NCBI RefSeq assembly: GCF_914767665.1
Contig: NC_059503.1
Coordinates: 31,682,001-31,746,000 of the forward strand
Origin: Harmonia axyridis
Lineage: Eukaryota > Arthropoda > Insecta > Coleoptera > Coccinellidae
DNA length: 64,000 bases
Direction: 5' to 3'
The notes under the pieces are model-generated. The model was not told the origin of the DNA. It made no database searches and worked only from the letters and a program-made list of their open reading frames with translations. Shown here in pieces: positions 12,461-23,500 of the stretch (its first letter is position 1; each line of letters starts with the position of its first letter). The position numbers were made by a program, and so were the translations under genes.

Positions 12461-13319
12461 GGGTGGGCAAATTTCGATGTTTTAACTAGAGGATATCTGT
12501 TACCCAATGCTCGTTTTATTTTCTGAAAAACTATTCATTTTTGGCTACCTTTCATTGTTTTCAAGGTATAAGCGAAAATTGGAAAAATGGCGATATCGAA
12601 AAAATTCATATCTCTACTACTAATACTTATGATATCGCTCTGAAATTAAAAAATTTAACCGGAAATTTTTTTCTGTGTAACACAGTCTTTTCAGCAGAAT
12701 TTTCATCGCGAAACTATGATCCAAAAGTTTTTTAAATTGGAACACTAGATTTTTGTGCCATTTTTTGAAACCTTAATTTTACTGTTTTAAAAAATATACA
12801 ACGTATCCTTTGTATCAATATAAACAAGAAAAACTGACCAAAAAACTGTTCCATCTAATGTCTCAACATTTGAATGGTTTCAACTGTTGTTGAGCACAGA
12901 AAAATTAATTTTCCTATAACAAGAGCAGTCTCCTTCTGTCAATCTCATTATTTCTATGCTTTTTACTAATTTCTACAAAATTCGAATCTAGTATTATTTT
13001 ATAAATTTTATATATCAAAAGCAATTCGGAAATAACTTTATAATAAGATCCACTTGATCGACTGTTTTAATCGATACAGATGTAATGAGATGATGCATCA
13101 GAATTAGATTATTTTTATAGGTAGCAATCATTTTCAAATAGAATATGAAATAATGCAATTTTTCCAATTTTCGCTTATAACTAGAAAACAAAAAAGACCA
13201 GAAATGAATACTACTCTTGTTAGTTTCTCAGAAAAAGAGAACGAGAATGTGGTTTCAGATTTTGTCTATCTTCACTGATTTAAAAGTTGTAGTGCTAAAA
13301 CATCGGAATTTGCCTACCC
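12461..13319. mobile_element. MITE with GGGTGGGCAAAT ends (family A)
   Basis: The left end GGGTGGGCAAATTTCGATG is matched inverted by CATCGGAATTTGCCTACCC at the right end. Arms of roughly 150 bp follow, including AGCGAAAATTGGAAAAAT on both sides. The middle (about 12725-13010) resembles the arms of the family B element at 21510-22998, so one family is nested in or derived from the other. A half copy lies at 23050-23241. No transposase is present. Confidence 0.65.
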
Positions 13320-16039
13320 AATTACCTGTCGCATACAGTTATGTGATCCCCAAGGACGCAATGGGCGCATGAATGAAGGGGTGCTCAAAACCTTCTGACG
13401 TCATGTCAATGATTTTCTAAAATTTCATGAATTGGTTTGGACACAATTTGTTAAGGTTCATATTCATGTTCCATTGTACTTGAAGGAATTGATGCATATT
13501 ATTAAATAATAAGTATTAATTCACTTGATGGTGTATAATATCCACTGAATCGAAAATGAACTGATGACGTCCACGAATTCAACGAACCCAATAACGAAGA
13601 ACATTGGGAAATACGAGTATTCGGAAGTTCCATATCGTATCATATTCGACGCACATTTGTATCAATGTCCTCCATTCTTAGACAAGAAGGATTATTCGAT
13701 CAAAAATATTGGTGGAAATTTTGTTTACAAAAAATGTTTCCCAACTGAGCAGCAGCCTTTCAAAAGTACGATCCTCGATATGAATTTTATTTCTTTTATC
13801 CGTATGACTCTTGCCCGTTTTAAAATGGGGACTTCAAGAGTGAATTTAGCCACAATATTTCATACATCAATATTTCCTTATTTTGAGGCAAAATTCCATG
13901 AGAAGAAGTATTCAAGAAAAACGTTTTTTAGTACGAAATAGGTTTTCAGAATATTGTCTCAAATTTTGAAAATACTGAGGTAGGAAAAAGATTTTTCTGA
14001 AATTTATCTTTGAAACTCTCACTTTGATACTCACGTGATTAACATTTCCATAATATTGTAACAATGATAATTAGATTGAACATGAATTTTGTTGCGTTAG
14101 TTTTTGATAAAAAAATCACCTTGATGGTCCTACATTTCAAGGCTGTTGCTACGTGGAGAAAATATTTTCGAAAAAAAATTCTTCTTGCTTGATATTTTTA
14201 ATCGTAGAATACGGTAGCAACTCGAACATTAACTCTGGGACATCCGTATAGTAACTAAATATTATACCAATTATAATATCCTATTTTTCTGCGGTAAGAC
14301 ATGTATTGGGTGGATTCTCAAAGGGATCCTTGGATTTTATAAATTCTAGAACATAAATTGTGGAAATTTAATATTGGAAATATTGTCCTTCAACGATTTC
14401 AGAAGAACTCCATTTGCCGCATTTGAAATACTCATATAAATAGGATATCGATGTTGCATTATTTTAAGCTATAGGTACTGATTAAATTTACTATGCATTT
14501 TCTGGTTCTTTAATGAATATTTAGATTCGAAAATTAAAGGCACGTAAAGCCGTTTTCTTGGAATCACGAAGCTTTATTATTGAAAATAATTATTTAAAAA
14601 AATCAAAATTAATCACTCGACGAATCATCTTTGTATATTTGCTAAGTTGGTTATAGCGTAATATGTATCTTTCAGTAGTTCGCTCTGTGCATTTAATTAT
14701 TATTCGAAGTAAAAAAATATTTACAAATTCATAAAATTATTTACCATAACGGAATAGTGATTTTGAAAGAATAATATTCAGATGTTTAATTTGGGTACAG
14801 TCTAACTACCCGATTTTAAATCGTATGTGTAGAATGTTGAAATCCTTCCAAGAATGAGGACTACTTGCGCTCTAATACTCTACATTCATGAACTGATTTG
14901 CAATTACTATCATGAAATAATCAATCAAAGTATGTAATTCGCGATGTTTTTAGAATCAACTTTGATTGAAGCTCTTGAAATTCAATGAATGATTAGAAGG
15001 TAAAATAAGGATAATTGTGGGTAAACAATATTTAAAAGAGACGTTCTGCACATATATGCTATCTAAAAGGTGAAATTTGGAAGTGGGATTAAATTCTTCA
15101 AGTGATTCTAAATATTTCGCAATGAAAATAATACAAATTCAAAATAGTGAACTTTTCATCTCCTTGCGACGAAGAAACTGATGCATATACCTGCAGCATT
15201 TATTCGAGCTGATGCAATCTAATAAATGTCATAAATATTTTTTTTAATGAAAATTCTAATCCAAATATTTACTAAACGGAAAATTTTTCGAATCAGCGAA
15301 ATATGCCTTGGGTATTAACTTCACATCGACATTGTCCACATTTTCCAATAATTCAAAATTTAGATTTTGAGTTTACTCACCCAATTATACTTTTCCAACA
15401 AAAACAGAAAACACAACAATTTATCAAACCGTGAGCCTGCTTCACACGTGCACATGCAGTTCCTTCTTTCTGTGAAGACGGGATGTACTAGGCGAACGTA
15501 AAAGCATGCACCTCTTCGGTGGTCATGTGCGATGTACTTAACGTACACTTATCGAGTGTCCGGATACCTTAACAGGTACCGCTGATAAGCAGAGAGTCAA
15601 TGGTGGGAACAAGAAATACCGCTTAGCTGTCAAAACGCCGGTCATTCTTCTTGCAGTGGAAAAGTAGGTTGGATTGGACGAAAACGGGAAAGTCCAATGG
15701 GCCACATCAATATTGTTGGTAAATCTTCCTTTCAAAAATTAAATCGGTATATTAGTTTCAAACTCCGGAAAAATTCGGTTATATTTTTTGTTTACGTTGT
15801 TGCAGTATTTGTAAACAATGTGAATGGATACGTCAAACTAGCAATCTGAAAGAAGTATTCATTATATCCCTTAGCTTATGAATAATCCAACTCATTAAAA
15901 TAATCCAAATTCAGTAGCTACAAGTATTTTGAACAAGGGCGTAGATTATTTTTTTTCTTGGGGGGCTAATCGCAAAAAAAATTCGGAAGGTACACATCAA
16001 TCGTTTTATGAAAAATAAATACTTATATAGTAAAAAAAT
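13320..16039. other. No gene recognised; one 125-codon open frame
   Basis: An open frame at 13564-13941 (plus) has mixed composition (MTSTNSTNPITKNIGKYEYS at its start) but no motif I recognise and no partner exon. The remaining sequence is AT-rich. Near 15947 a CAAGGGCGTAGAT...TTCTTGGGGGG motif matches one at 26812, probably an old shared transposon end. Confidence 0.3.
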
Positions 16040-16618
16040 GGGAACTAAAGACGCTCTGGATTACCTAACTGACCTAATATACAGGGTGTTCTGATTTGTT
16101 TCCGACAAACTGAAACGGGTGATAGATCACATCATTTTAAGCAAAAAAGTTTCTATGAACATGTGTCCGGAAATGCTTCGTTTTCGAGATACAGGGTGTT
16201 AAAGTTGAAAAAATAATTCGCGTTTTCTTAAATATCTTTCGACTGATTCCAAATAATTGCATGAAAGTTGGTACATAGGGTTTTTTGAGGTGAGAAATTC
16301 AAATTTGTGGTCGATTTGGTTGTATTTTCTAGAGGGCGCCACTGGCAATCATTTCGTCCCTTTTAAACCGTAGCAACTTTCCTGTGCTACCCTGTACGTC
16401 ATTCTGGACTAAAAAAATCGATTCCCCTGACTTTTCTAGTTAAAAAAGGTATACCTCATTTAAGTTGCTAGGGGCAACCGTTTCAGAGAAAAACGCATTT
16501 AAAGCCAAATCCATATTTTGTAATCTCTAAAACATTTAGAAACAAATTTGTAATAATTTCAAATTAAATATTTTTTAGAAGTAACAATTTAGAACAAAAC
16601 AAAATAACATAATAATTT

Positions 16619-16672
16619 TTAAAGAAGGTGTTCGAAATGTCCATCGTTCTGTTGAATGCAGAAATGACATCT
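16619..16672 (-). pseudogene. Mariner-type transposase extreme C-terminus
   Basis: The minus strand reads CHFCIQQNDGHFEHLL followed by a stop. This matches the GGHFEHLL-type C-terminus seen in the DD41D copy at 18173. Only these residues survive. Confidence 0.65.
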
Positions 16673-16879
16673 TCGAATGATTGATTGTTTTACATTCAAC
16701 AATTGTTGCGGCAATAGATTTAAAATAGCTATGACAGATTTAAAGTGTGTTAGGTTCAGATGTCATTAATTATAATTATAGTTAACTAAGTCAATAGCTT
16801 ATCAACAAATACAGGAAAATGGTATTGGTTACCAAAGGCCCGAACGAAGCATACAAAGAAGAAATCATCTACAGAGAAA

Positions 16880-17013
16880 TAGGATTTTACAGACCTTCGA
16901 AGAAAATAAAAACTCAGTATTCGTAAAGCATCCCAACAACGCAATATTTCAGGAAACAGAATATTCAGAACACTTAAAAACAACAATTACATAGCATACC
17001 ACTTCTACTTGTT
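16880..17013 (+). pseudogene. Mariner-type transposase N-terminal HTH fragment
   Basis: The plus strand reads SQQRNISGNRIFRTLKNNNY then IAYHFYLL, resembling the second helix-turn-helix of mariner transposases (SxR..RILKxxxYHPYHxxL). Its orientation is opposite to the C-terminal piece at 16619-16672. This shows an inversion or joining of two copies inside the element. Confidence 0.55.
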
Positions 17014-17606
17014 AGTGGGCAATAGAAAATCCGCATGCATTTCGCCTTAGAAATTTTCAAAATGAATTTAAATTTAATATTTGAATAGGAATAATTCCAT
17101 GAAAGGATTTCGAAGCAGTCAAAACATATTGAAGAAAACGCGAATTATTTTTTCAACTTTAACACCCTGTATCTCGGAAACGAAGCATTTCCGGACCCAT
17201 GTTCATAGAAACTTTTTTGCTTAAAATGATGTGATCTATCACCCATTTCAGTTTGTCGGAAACAAATCAGAACACCCTGTATGAGCGACTCGATAGAAGC
17301 GCACCCGTGGCTGTGACTTTTTTAGATTTAGCAAAAGCTTTCGATACCGTCAATCATGGTATTCTGTTGGACACATTGTAAAATTATGGGATTAGAGGTG
17401 AGGCTCTGCAACTACTAACATCATATCTAGAAAAAAGGTACCATAGGGTGAAGATAAATGATGTTTTAAGTGATTATTGTGAGGTAAGTACTGGTGTCCC
17501 TCAGGGGAAGGTGTTGGGACCATTGTTTTTTATTTTGTATGTTAATGATGTTTTTGACTCGGTGCCTGAAGATGTGTTGGTCTCTTTCGACAATTTGAAT
17601 TATTAA

Positions 17607-17750
17607 TAAATGTAATAAAAGTTCCTATGACTCTAACTATGTATATTGATTAGTTGGAGCGTTCTAATCAAACTTAAATAAAAGAACACGTTCCACTTTA
17701 TAGGTTGTATATTTATAAACTGTTCAACTGTCTTCTCTGTGTCTGTCTAT
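17607..17750 (-). repeat. Possible gypsy LTR / 3' non-coding segment
   Basis: It lies immediately downstream (minus-strand sense) of a gypsy integrase C-terminus and contains a promoter-like TATAAA and an AATAAA-like region. That arrangement suits the 3' LTR of a gypsy element. No second LTR is available to fix its borders. Confidence 0.35.
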
Positions 17751-18043
17751 TTACATGTTAATCATAGAACTATTTCTCCGTAATACCTGTCCTCTATCAG
17801 TTTTCACAACATATGACCGTGGTTCGCTCAACTTGCTCATTACTTTAGATGGTTGCCATTCGTTTTTTTCCCTGACAACTACTTTTTCTCCGCTAGTGAA
17901 ATCTGATTTTTCTTTAACACCCCTGTCATAGTATTGATTGTAATTCATTCTTTTTTCCTCCAATTGATCAAAATGTTCCCTATAATCCTTTCTTATTTTC
18001 TCAACACTAGGTAATTTTGTTTTAACTTGCCTATTAAATAACT
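17751..18043 (-). pseudogene. Ty3/gypsy pol fragment (integrase C-terminal region)
   Basis: The minus strand reads ELFNRQVKTKLPSVEKIRKD, then EEKRMNYNQYYDRGVKEK, GEKVVVREKNEWQPSKV, LSEPRSYVVKTDRGQVLRRN and a stop. This is the tail of insect gypsy polyproteins: the end of the integrase core region followed by the DNA/chromatin-binding C-terminal domain (the GPY/F-like area). Protease, RT, RNase H and the integrase catalytic triad are missing. The upstream edge at 18043 coincides with the DD41D element, so the rest was lost or displaced. It is a non-functional remnant. Confidence 0.8.
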
Positions 18044-18688
18044 CTCGGACTACGTTTTATTGTTATCTACAACTGAGATACTTATTTCAGTGAAAGAGAG
18101 TTTCAGGGATTTTTGATGATACCTAATAATGGGTAAATAAAACACAGTAATATTTTCACTATTTATTTTAAATTACAGTAAGTGCTCGAAATGTCCGCCT
18201 TCTGCACGAATGCAGGAGACGGATGTGGCTGCAACATGATGGCTGCCCTGCACATTTCGCGCGACAGGTACGTGATTACTTAAATGAAAAATTCCCGAGA
18301 AGATGGATTGGACGAATGGGTACAATTTCTTGGCCACCACGATCTCCTGATCTAAATCCATTAGATTTTTTCTTTTGGGGATGTCTCAAAGAGAAGGTGT
18401 ATGACAAGCCGATAAATTCAGTTGAAGAATTACGCACACGCATTAACGAAGCAGCTAGAAATATTGATCAAGCCAGATATGCGCGACGAATCAAACGATC
18501 TTTTATTAGAAGATGTTTAGCGTGCATTCGTGCAGAAGGCGGACATTCGAGCACTTACTGTAATTTAAAATAAATAGTGAAAATATTACTGTGTTTTATT
18601 TAACCATTATTAGGTATCATCAAAAATCCCTAAAACTCTCTTTCACTGAAATAAGTACCTCAGTTGTAATAATAAAACGTAGTCCGAG
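18044..18688. mobile_element. DD41D-type mariner derivative with ~168-bp inverted arms
   Basis: CTCGGACTACGTTTTATT and its complement bound the element. Arms are 18044-18214 and 18523-18688, highly similar. The arms include the end of the transposase gene, so its last residues (IRAEGGHFEHLL) appear on the minus strand at 18173-18214 and, frameshifted, on the plus strand. A clear TA duplication was not resolved. It abuts the gypsy remnant on its left. Confidence 0.75.
18223..18573 (+). pseudogene. DD41D (rosa-like) mariner transposase fragment
   Basis: This 116-codon frame covers the catalytic second half of a transposase. It has WLQHDGCPAHFARQVRDYL (second catalytic aspartate), RRWIGRMGTISWPPRSPDLN and PLDFFFWGCLKEKVYDKP (third catalytic residue). 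Forty-one residues separate the HDG aspartate from the PLD aspartate, the spacing that defines DD41D elements rather than DD34D mariners or DD34E Tc1. The N-terminal DNA-binding domain and first aspartate are missing. A one-base loss near 18550 shifts the frame so the true GHFEHLL ending is not made. Confidence 0.85.
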
Positions 18689-19299
18689 CATCCAATAAAA
18701 TAATAACATGTATTATACCATTTCAGAACCGCAATAAAATAGACAATTTATTTATGAAATGTTCACAAAGGTCTCAATACATTTTTCTTCTCCATAACGA
18801 CTGAAACTTAAAGAAAAAAGTAAGTGAATTTGCAAACATGAGGATTATCCTACTTTTTTTTCTGAATAATGCAAGATGGTAGGAATTTGGTAGTTAATCT
18901 CATAGTACAGCTATTTAAGAGTAAAATAAAAACAATGCCCAAAGAAATAACAAGATTTGTGATCACAGCATTGAAATTAGTGAGTAGAGGTGCACTTTTT
19001 AGAAAAAAATGAAATTGTACGATATCTCAAAAACTATGATATTTTTACTGAACATAACTTTACATTTTCTGGTCGGCCATGACCTCCCCTATTCGCCAAA
19101 AGGATTATCCATTAATTACGCCACATCTTGTATATATGAAAAAAATGAACTCCTGCGAAGATAAAATATTTATATTTCAGGAAAAATAAACTAAAGAGGT
19201 GGATTGCGGTTGAGTTTCATTGATTTCTGTATATTTTTTGTATCAAGGCAATTTTATTTCATTGGCTGGTACTTGATAATTGTTACTTTTTCTGCTTTT
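18689..19299. other. No gene recognised
   Basis: AT-rich sequence with no identifiable motif or repeat partner in the window. Confidence 0.35.
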
Positions 19300-19452
19300 G
19301 TTATTGTTTAGCTTTTGTTGGCTTTGAATTGTGCAAATAAGGTTGATCTAAATCGAGCCCACAGACAGGCAACTCGATTGCCTCTGTGAGATGCACATTG
19401 TATTGTGTGTAGGTACCTATATTTTCGATCAATAAATAAATAAATAAAAAGG
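19300..19452 (+). repeat. Probable LINE 3' tail
   Basis: A non-coding segment ending in (AATA)n at about 19431-19450, the usual look of a CR1-like LINE 3' end. No coding portion precedes it. Confidence 0.4.
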
Positions 19453-19794
19453 TTAAATCTTTGATTAGTACAGCGTGGGGCAAATTGGACACTTTTGAAT
19501 GGGAAGTCCTATTTCTAAACTAGATAGACGAAAACTGACGTAGGTGTCTGAGGGCCAATTCTCATGAGAAACTCATTATCGAAAACCTCAACTCCATAGC
19601 TATCACCGTTACATAGTAACAGGGTGTTTTTTGAATTTTTTTTTATTTTCGAAATATTGCTGTAACTTTGTTCTATTGAAAATTTTTTCATTTCTATAAG
19701 AACCGTCTTGTAGCAACTTTTTAGGTAGAATTCAATTTTCTGCATACTGATATACCATGAGATATCGCTATGAATTTTTTTTTTTAATGTGAGA

Positions 19795-20105
19795 CCCTTA
19801 TATTTCTATATATTTCGATAGAGCTGAAAATTACATTTCCAAAAATATAACACATCCGATATTTTCCTGAAGTTATGTTCGAAGTTCCCACAGGAGGCCT
19901 ACTAGGTCGCCTGACACAACGTCTATTATGTTATATCTTATAATCTTCCCTAAAGGTAAAAGTCTATAGTCGTTAGGTCAGGCGACCTAACCGGCCAGAT
20001 GTTGGGACATCGAACATGACTTCGGTAAAATATCAAGTACCTATGCTATAGGTATTTGAGGAATGGTAATTTTCAGCTCTATCGAAATATGTAGAAATAA
20101 ACGGG
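19795..20105. repeat. Inverted repeat with GGTCGCCTGAC core
   Basis: TTTCGATAGAGCTGAAAATTAC (about 19815) pairs with GTAATTTTCAGCTCTATCGAAA (about 20070). Inner segments around 19900 and 19977 also pair (AGGTCGCCTGAC/GTCAGGCGACCT). It looks like a small palindromic MITE. No flanking duplication was identified, and CAGGGTG-like motifs lie near at 19620 and 20163. Confidence 0.55.
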
Positions 20106-21509
20106 GTGACGCTTTTGGAGAAAAATTTCGAAAATGTGTTTCGTTTGAGTCAAGGACTCTACAGGGTGACACGAATGATATACTTTTTTCTTTTACTATT
20201 TTTTCCGATTCAATTTTTTTTTCTCCTCCGATTCTATTCCATTTGCGAGATATGAAAAATCACATTTTTTATGGATTTTCAACAGCCCGTATCTTTTCAA
20301 CTGAGCCAATTCGAAAAAATGGTGAAGGAAATAAGTTTATATACACGAACATTTTAAAAACAAAAAAAAAACTTTTTTCCTCTAAGAAAACATTCATGAA
20401 TTTTTAATCATAATGAATAGAAAAAACATAAATATGCCTACATACTAATGACTAAGAAACAATTGTTGTGAGAGGGAAATAAAACCATTTACTCGTAATA
20501 ATTATAGTTTGTCCTTTGGTTCTTTTAAAACCAATTTTCTGTTTCTATTGAACAGGAAAAAGAAACGATACTATTTTTTTTAAATTTAAAAATGAAATCC
20601 GTTAAAGTATTCCTACAACCAGAACCATATTTCCTTCCTTATTCAATAACTGAAGGGAATTAAATTATTTATATCAAAAATTTTGAACAAATCATTATGT
20701 AAACGGAATTCGAGATCTGCCAGTACATTATCCAAAAATGGATTGAAAATATACAGCTGAAGTGTTATCTCGGTTGATTTGAATCTTAGTAGTTGTGGGC
20801 TTGACTAAATTTATATTCGTTTTTGAATGAAGCAATTCTATTTCATAAATATCGTTTTGAAACAGGTTTCTAGATCGGTACTTTTTTCTTCCAACAAATA
20901 TGTAATGTTATTCATTAAAAATTGTGCTCTTGGGTGTCGACAGAAAAACTCATTTATTATTATTGTTTTCCTTCACTTAAATTCCATATTTACCTAAGAA
21001 AATAAGATAAAAGATAAGCGATACTGAGACAAAATAAATTCAAAACTTATTTCCTCACAAATAAATTCCAATTTGAATGAAACCCATTTAATTGTACAAT
21101 ACATATAGACAATTTTTCGATACGAATAACTGAGTTCAATTCTTTGATAACAACAGTAATGAAATTGCGTGACAAAAAAGATAGGAAAAACAAAAACATG
21201 TAGGTACGTAACGTAAGTATATACCTATGACGAATTCAAAAATTACAGAGGGCAAAACAAGGGACGACAAAGCCGGATAGATAAAGATAATAATAAACCT
21301 CGGACGTAGAAGTACTAATAGAGCTATAAAAGTAATCATCTTGAAAGTGATAATTAATTCATAAACTTTAAAAGAGTCCGATTCTTTATTGCCGAACAGA
21401 TTTCAAAGAAAAGTAAAATGATTATAGGTTCGTTTTCATGGAAAAATTTCCGCTAATACTGATGATAGAGGTCTGAAATTGAAACAATATAGATGCACTT
21501 TTTTACGTA
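20106..21509. other. No gene recognised
   Basis: AT-rich, with a 114-codon frame at 20063-20407 that is low-complexity and unrecognised. No exon or repeat pair was found. Confidence 0.35.
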
Positions 21510-22998
21510 GATTCCAGTGGCGTGCCCTTATTTTTAGCAGGACTTTTAATAACGAAGATATGAAGCGAAGCTAAGTTTTTTAAATGGGAACACTAGATTT
21601 CTGTGCTTATTTTTTCTGATTTCAAAAATATATAACATTCTATGGTTCTTGTTAAAATAAATAATATAAAACGGTCGAAAACCATTTTTTATCTAATATT
21701 GTCTATATTTCTATGGTTCCAACTTTTGATGAGCACAGAAAAACTGAGCTTCCTATAACAAGAGCAGTATCCTTTCGTTAATCCGATTATTTCTATGCTC
21801 TTTACTCATTTCTACAAAATTCGAATCTAGATATATTTTATGAATTTTTCATCTCAAAATGGAGTTCATAGATCTCCAGAATGAATATGCACAAGTACCA
21901 ATCAATTTCAAATAGTACCTATATATGAAACAACGCATATATGATTGAACTCAACAACTCAATTAGGAAAGAAACAATAAAGAAATAATATTTAACCTTA
22001 TAGTGATAACAATTGGTCAGTAATAACTTTAAGTCTTCTTCTTCTTCTTCCTTTAGCTAGGGAGTTCCCTGTTTGCTTGGCCTTGGTCTATTCTATTTAT
22101 TCATTCATTCAAACTTGGTCTATTCTGCAGATGAGGAAAACCAGCTTTGAGCCCATCTTTTCGGTGGTCTACCCGGCTTTCTCCTTCCTCTGGGTTGTTC
22201 ATTCTTGCAGATGTATGCTATTCTATCTGACTCCATCCTATCAACGTGGTCTCTCCAATCCCTTCTTCTCTGTCTACTCCACTTGACAACATCCTGTACA
22301 CCAGTTCTCTGTCTTATTGACTTGTTGGTCTGTCTATCCCTCAATGTCACCCCTGAAATTCTTCTCAGGATCCTCATTTTCATCGTTCTGAGCTGTTGTT
22401 TGGTTCTCTCTGTTTCCGCACGGGTTTCTACGGCGTAGGTCATAATTGGGCGCACCATTGCCACCATTACTTTAAGTGATAATCAAATTTTTACAAAGGC
22501 TGCTCAAATCGTTGACCATCCGCAGCAATGCACAGTCGACACATCTTCTCGATACTTCGCATCAAAATCAATAGATGAATATTTAAAACTGTGTCAAGCA
22601 ACCTAGGAAATTTTCTCCGAGTTTATTTATATTTTCGTAACTATTTTTATGAAATTTATCTAGATTCGAATTCTGAAGATATTAGTAAAAAGCATAGAAA
22701 CAATCAGATTGACGAAAGGACACTGATCTTATTATAGGAAGTTCAATTTTTTTGTGGTCATCAAAATTGAAATCCAATCATAGAAATATTGACTTTTAGA
22801 TAAAAAAATTTTTTTGACCATTTTCTATTATTTCTTTTGATACAAACCATACGATGTTATATATTTTTGAAATCAGGAAAAATTGAACTTTCAAAAAATG
22901 GCACAGAAATCTAAAGTTCCCATTTGAAAAAACATAACTTTGGGCCATAACTTCGTAATTGAAAACCCTGTTAAAAAGACGCCCACGCCACTGGAGTC
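21510..22998. mobile_element. Inverted-repeat element, family B (GAYTCCAGTGGCGTG ends)
   Basis: The left end GATTCCAGTGGCGTG and the complement of GACTCCAGTGGCGTG at the right lie just inside TA (21508-21509 and 22999-23000). Arms of several hundred bp pair in inverted order; GAGCACAGAAAAA, ATTTCTATGCT and ATTCGAATCTAGAT are shared landmarks. An RTE-like LINE fragment occupies the centre. No own transposase is visible. Confidence 0.7.
22034..22468 (-). pseudogene. RTE-like LINE ORF 3' fragment
   Basis: The minus strand reads MVAMVRPIMTYAVETRAETE, LRTMKMRILRRISGVTLRDR, then RDWRDHVDRMESDRI and RGRRKPGRPPKRW. This is the region after the reverse-transcriptase core in RTE-type LINEs (the LTYAAETR, LRRIAGKT and GRPxKRW blocks). 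The RT core and endonuclease are missing. The 3' side ends in an (AAG)n tail at 22034-22052, consistent with a 5'-truncated retrotransposition. It lies between the arms of the family B element. Confidence 0.75.
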
Positions 22999-23049
22999 TA
23001 AGTGAAAGAGTGCCTGAATAATATTTTAATTTCATTACTCTATCAACAG

Positions 23050-23241
23050 TATAAGCGGATATTTTTTCGATATCGCCATTTTACCAATTTTCGCTGAACT
23101 CGAAAACAAAAGAAGGTGGCCAAAAATGAATACTAGTTTTGTCAGTTTTTCAGAAAAAGAGACGATAATGGGATATCAGATTGTGTCTATCTCCTCTGGT
23201 TTTGAAGTTGCAGTGCTAAAACATCGGAATTTGCCCACCCT
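23050..23241. mobile_element. Half copy of family A MITE
   Basis: Similar to the right half of 12461-13319 in the same orientation. It shares AATGAATACTA, a TCAGAAAAAGAGA block and the terminal AAACATCGGAATTTGCCCACCC. The opposite arm is absent; the segment begins about 50 bp beyond the family B element. Confidence 0.65.
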
Positions 23242-23399
23242 GTACAAAGCACTAATACATTTTAAAATTGTTCGTGAAAAAAAACCTAAAAAAACATTGC
23301 AAAAGAGGTAAAACTATAATTTCGTGAAAGTCGTCGTAAGGGCTGTCCTCCACTTATTTGCTTCGAAAAAAAGATGAATTGAGTGTACAATTTCGTATA

Positions 23400-23500
23400 C
23401 ACCGTACGAAGTTTAGGCATCGTAGGAGACCCAGAGGGGAAATGAATGGGTACCAAAATTTGACTGATACGCGAAAAACCATGTGGTGGTAATCCCTCTC
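23400..23500 (-). repeat. Unclassified dispersed repeat, copy 1
   Basis: Contains ACGCGAAAAACCATGTGGTGG and GGGTACCAAA. The same sequence occurs inverted at 36012-36105. No coding potential. Confidence 0.6.

Larger units (their letters stand above)
16082..17279. mobile_element. Mariner-type non-autonomous element inside a LINE
   Basis: CAGGGTGTTCTGATTTGTTTC and its complement form the ends, with ~155-bp inverted arms (16082-16235 and 17127-17279) and TA duplications at 16080-16081 and 17280-17281. Removing it restores the flanking reverse-transcriptase frame exactly. An internal CAGGGTGTTAAAGTTG at about 16192 repeats the terminal motif. Two small transposase pieces in opposite orientation lie inside, so the interior has been rearranged. 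Confidence 0.9.
16040..17606 (+). pseudogene. LINE reverse-transcriptase fragment split by a DNA transposon
   Basis: Two pieces, 16040-16081 and 17282-17606, read in one frame if the 1198-bp element and one TA copy are removed. The junction then reads DALDYLTDLIYERLDRSAPV. Downstream are TFLDLAKAFDTVNHGILLD (RT motif with the first catalytic aspartate), a stop, SYLEKRYHRVKINDVLSDYC and STGVPQGKVLGPLFFILYVN. The YADD box is degraded (VSFDN) and the fragment ends there. This pattern is typical of CR1/Jockey-type LINEs. It is truncated at both ends and inactive. Confidence 0.85.

Noticed and set aside
13564..13941. 125-codon plus-strand frame as a gene
   Set aside because: No recognised motif, no splice partners and no conserved composition; listed only as an unidentified frame.
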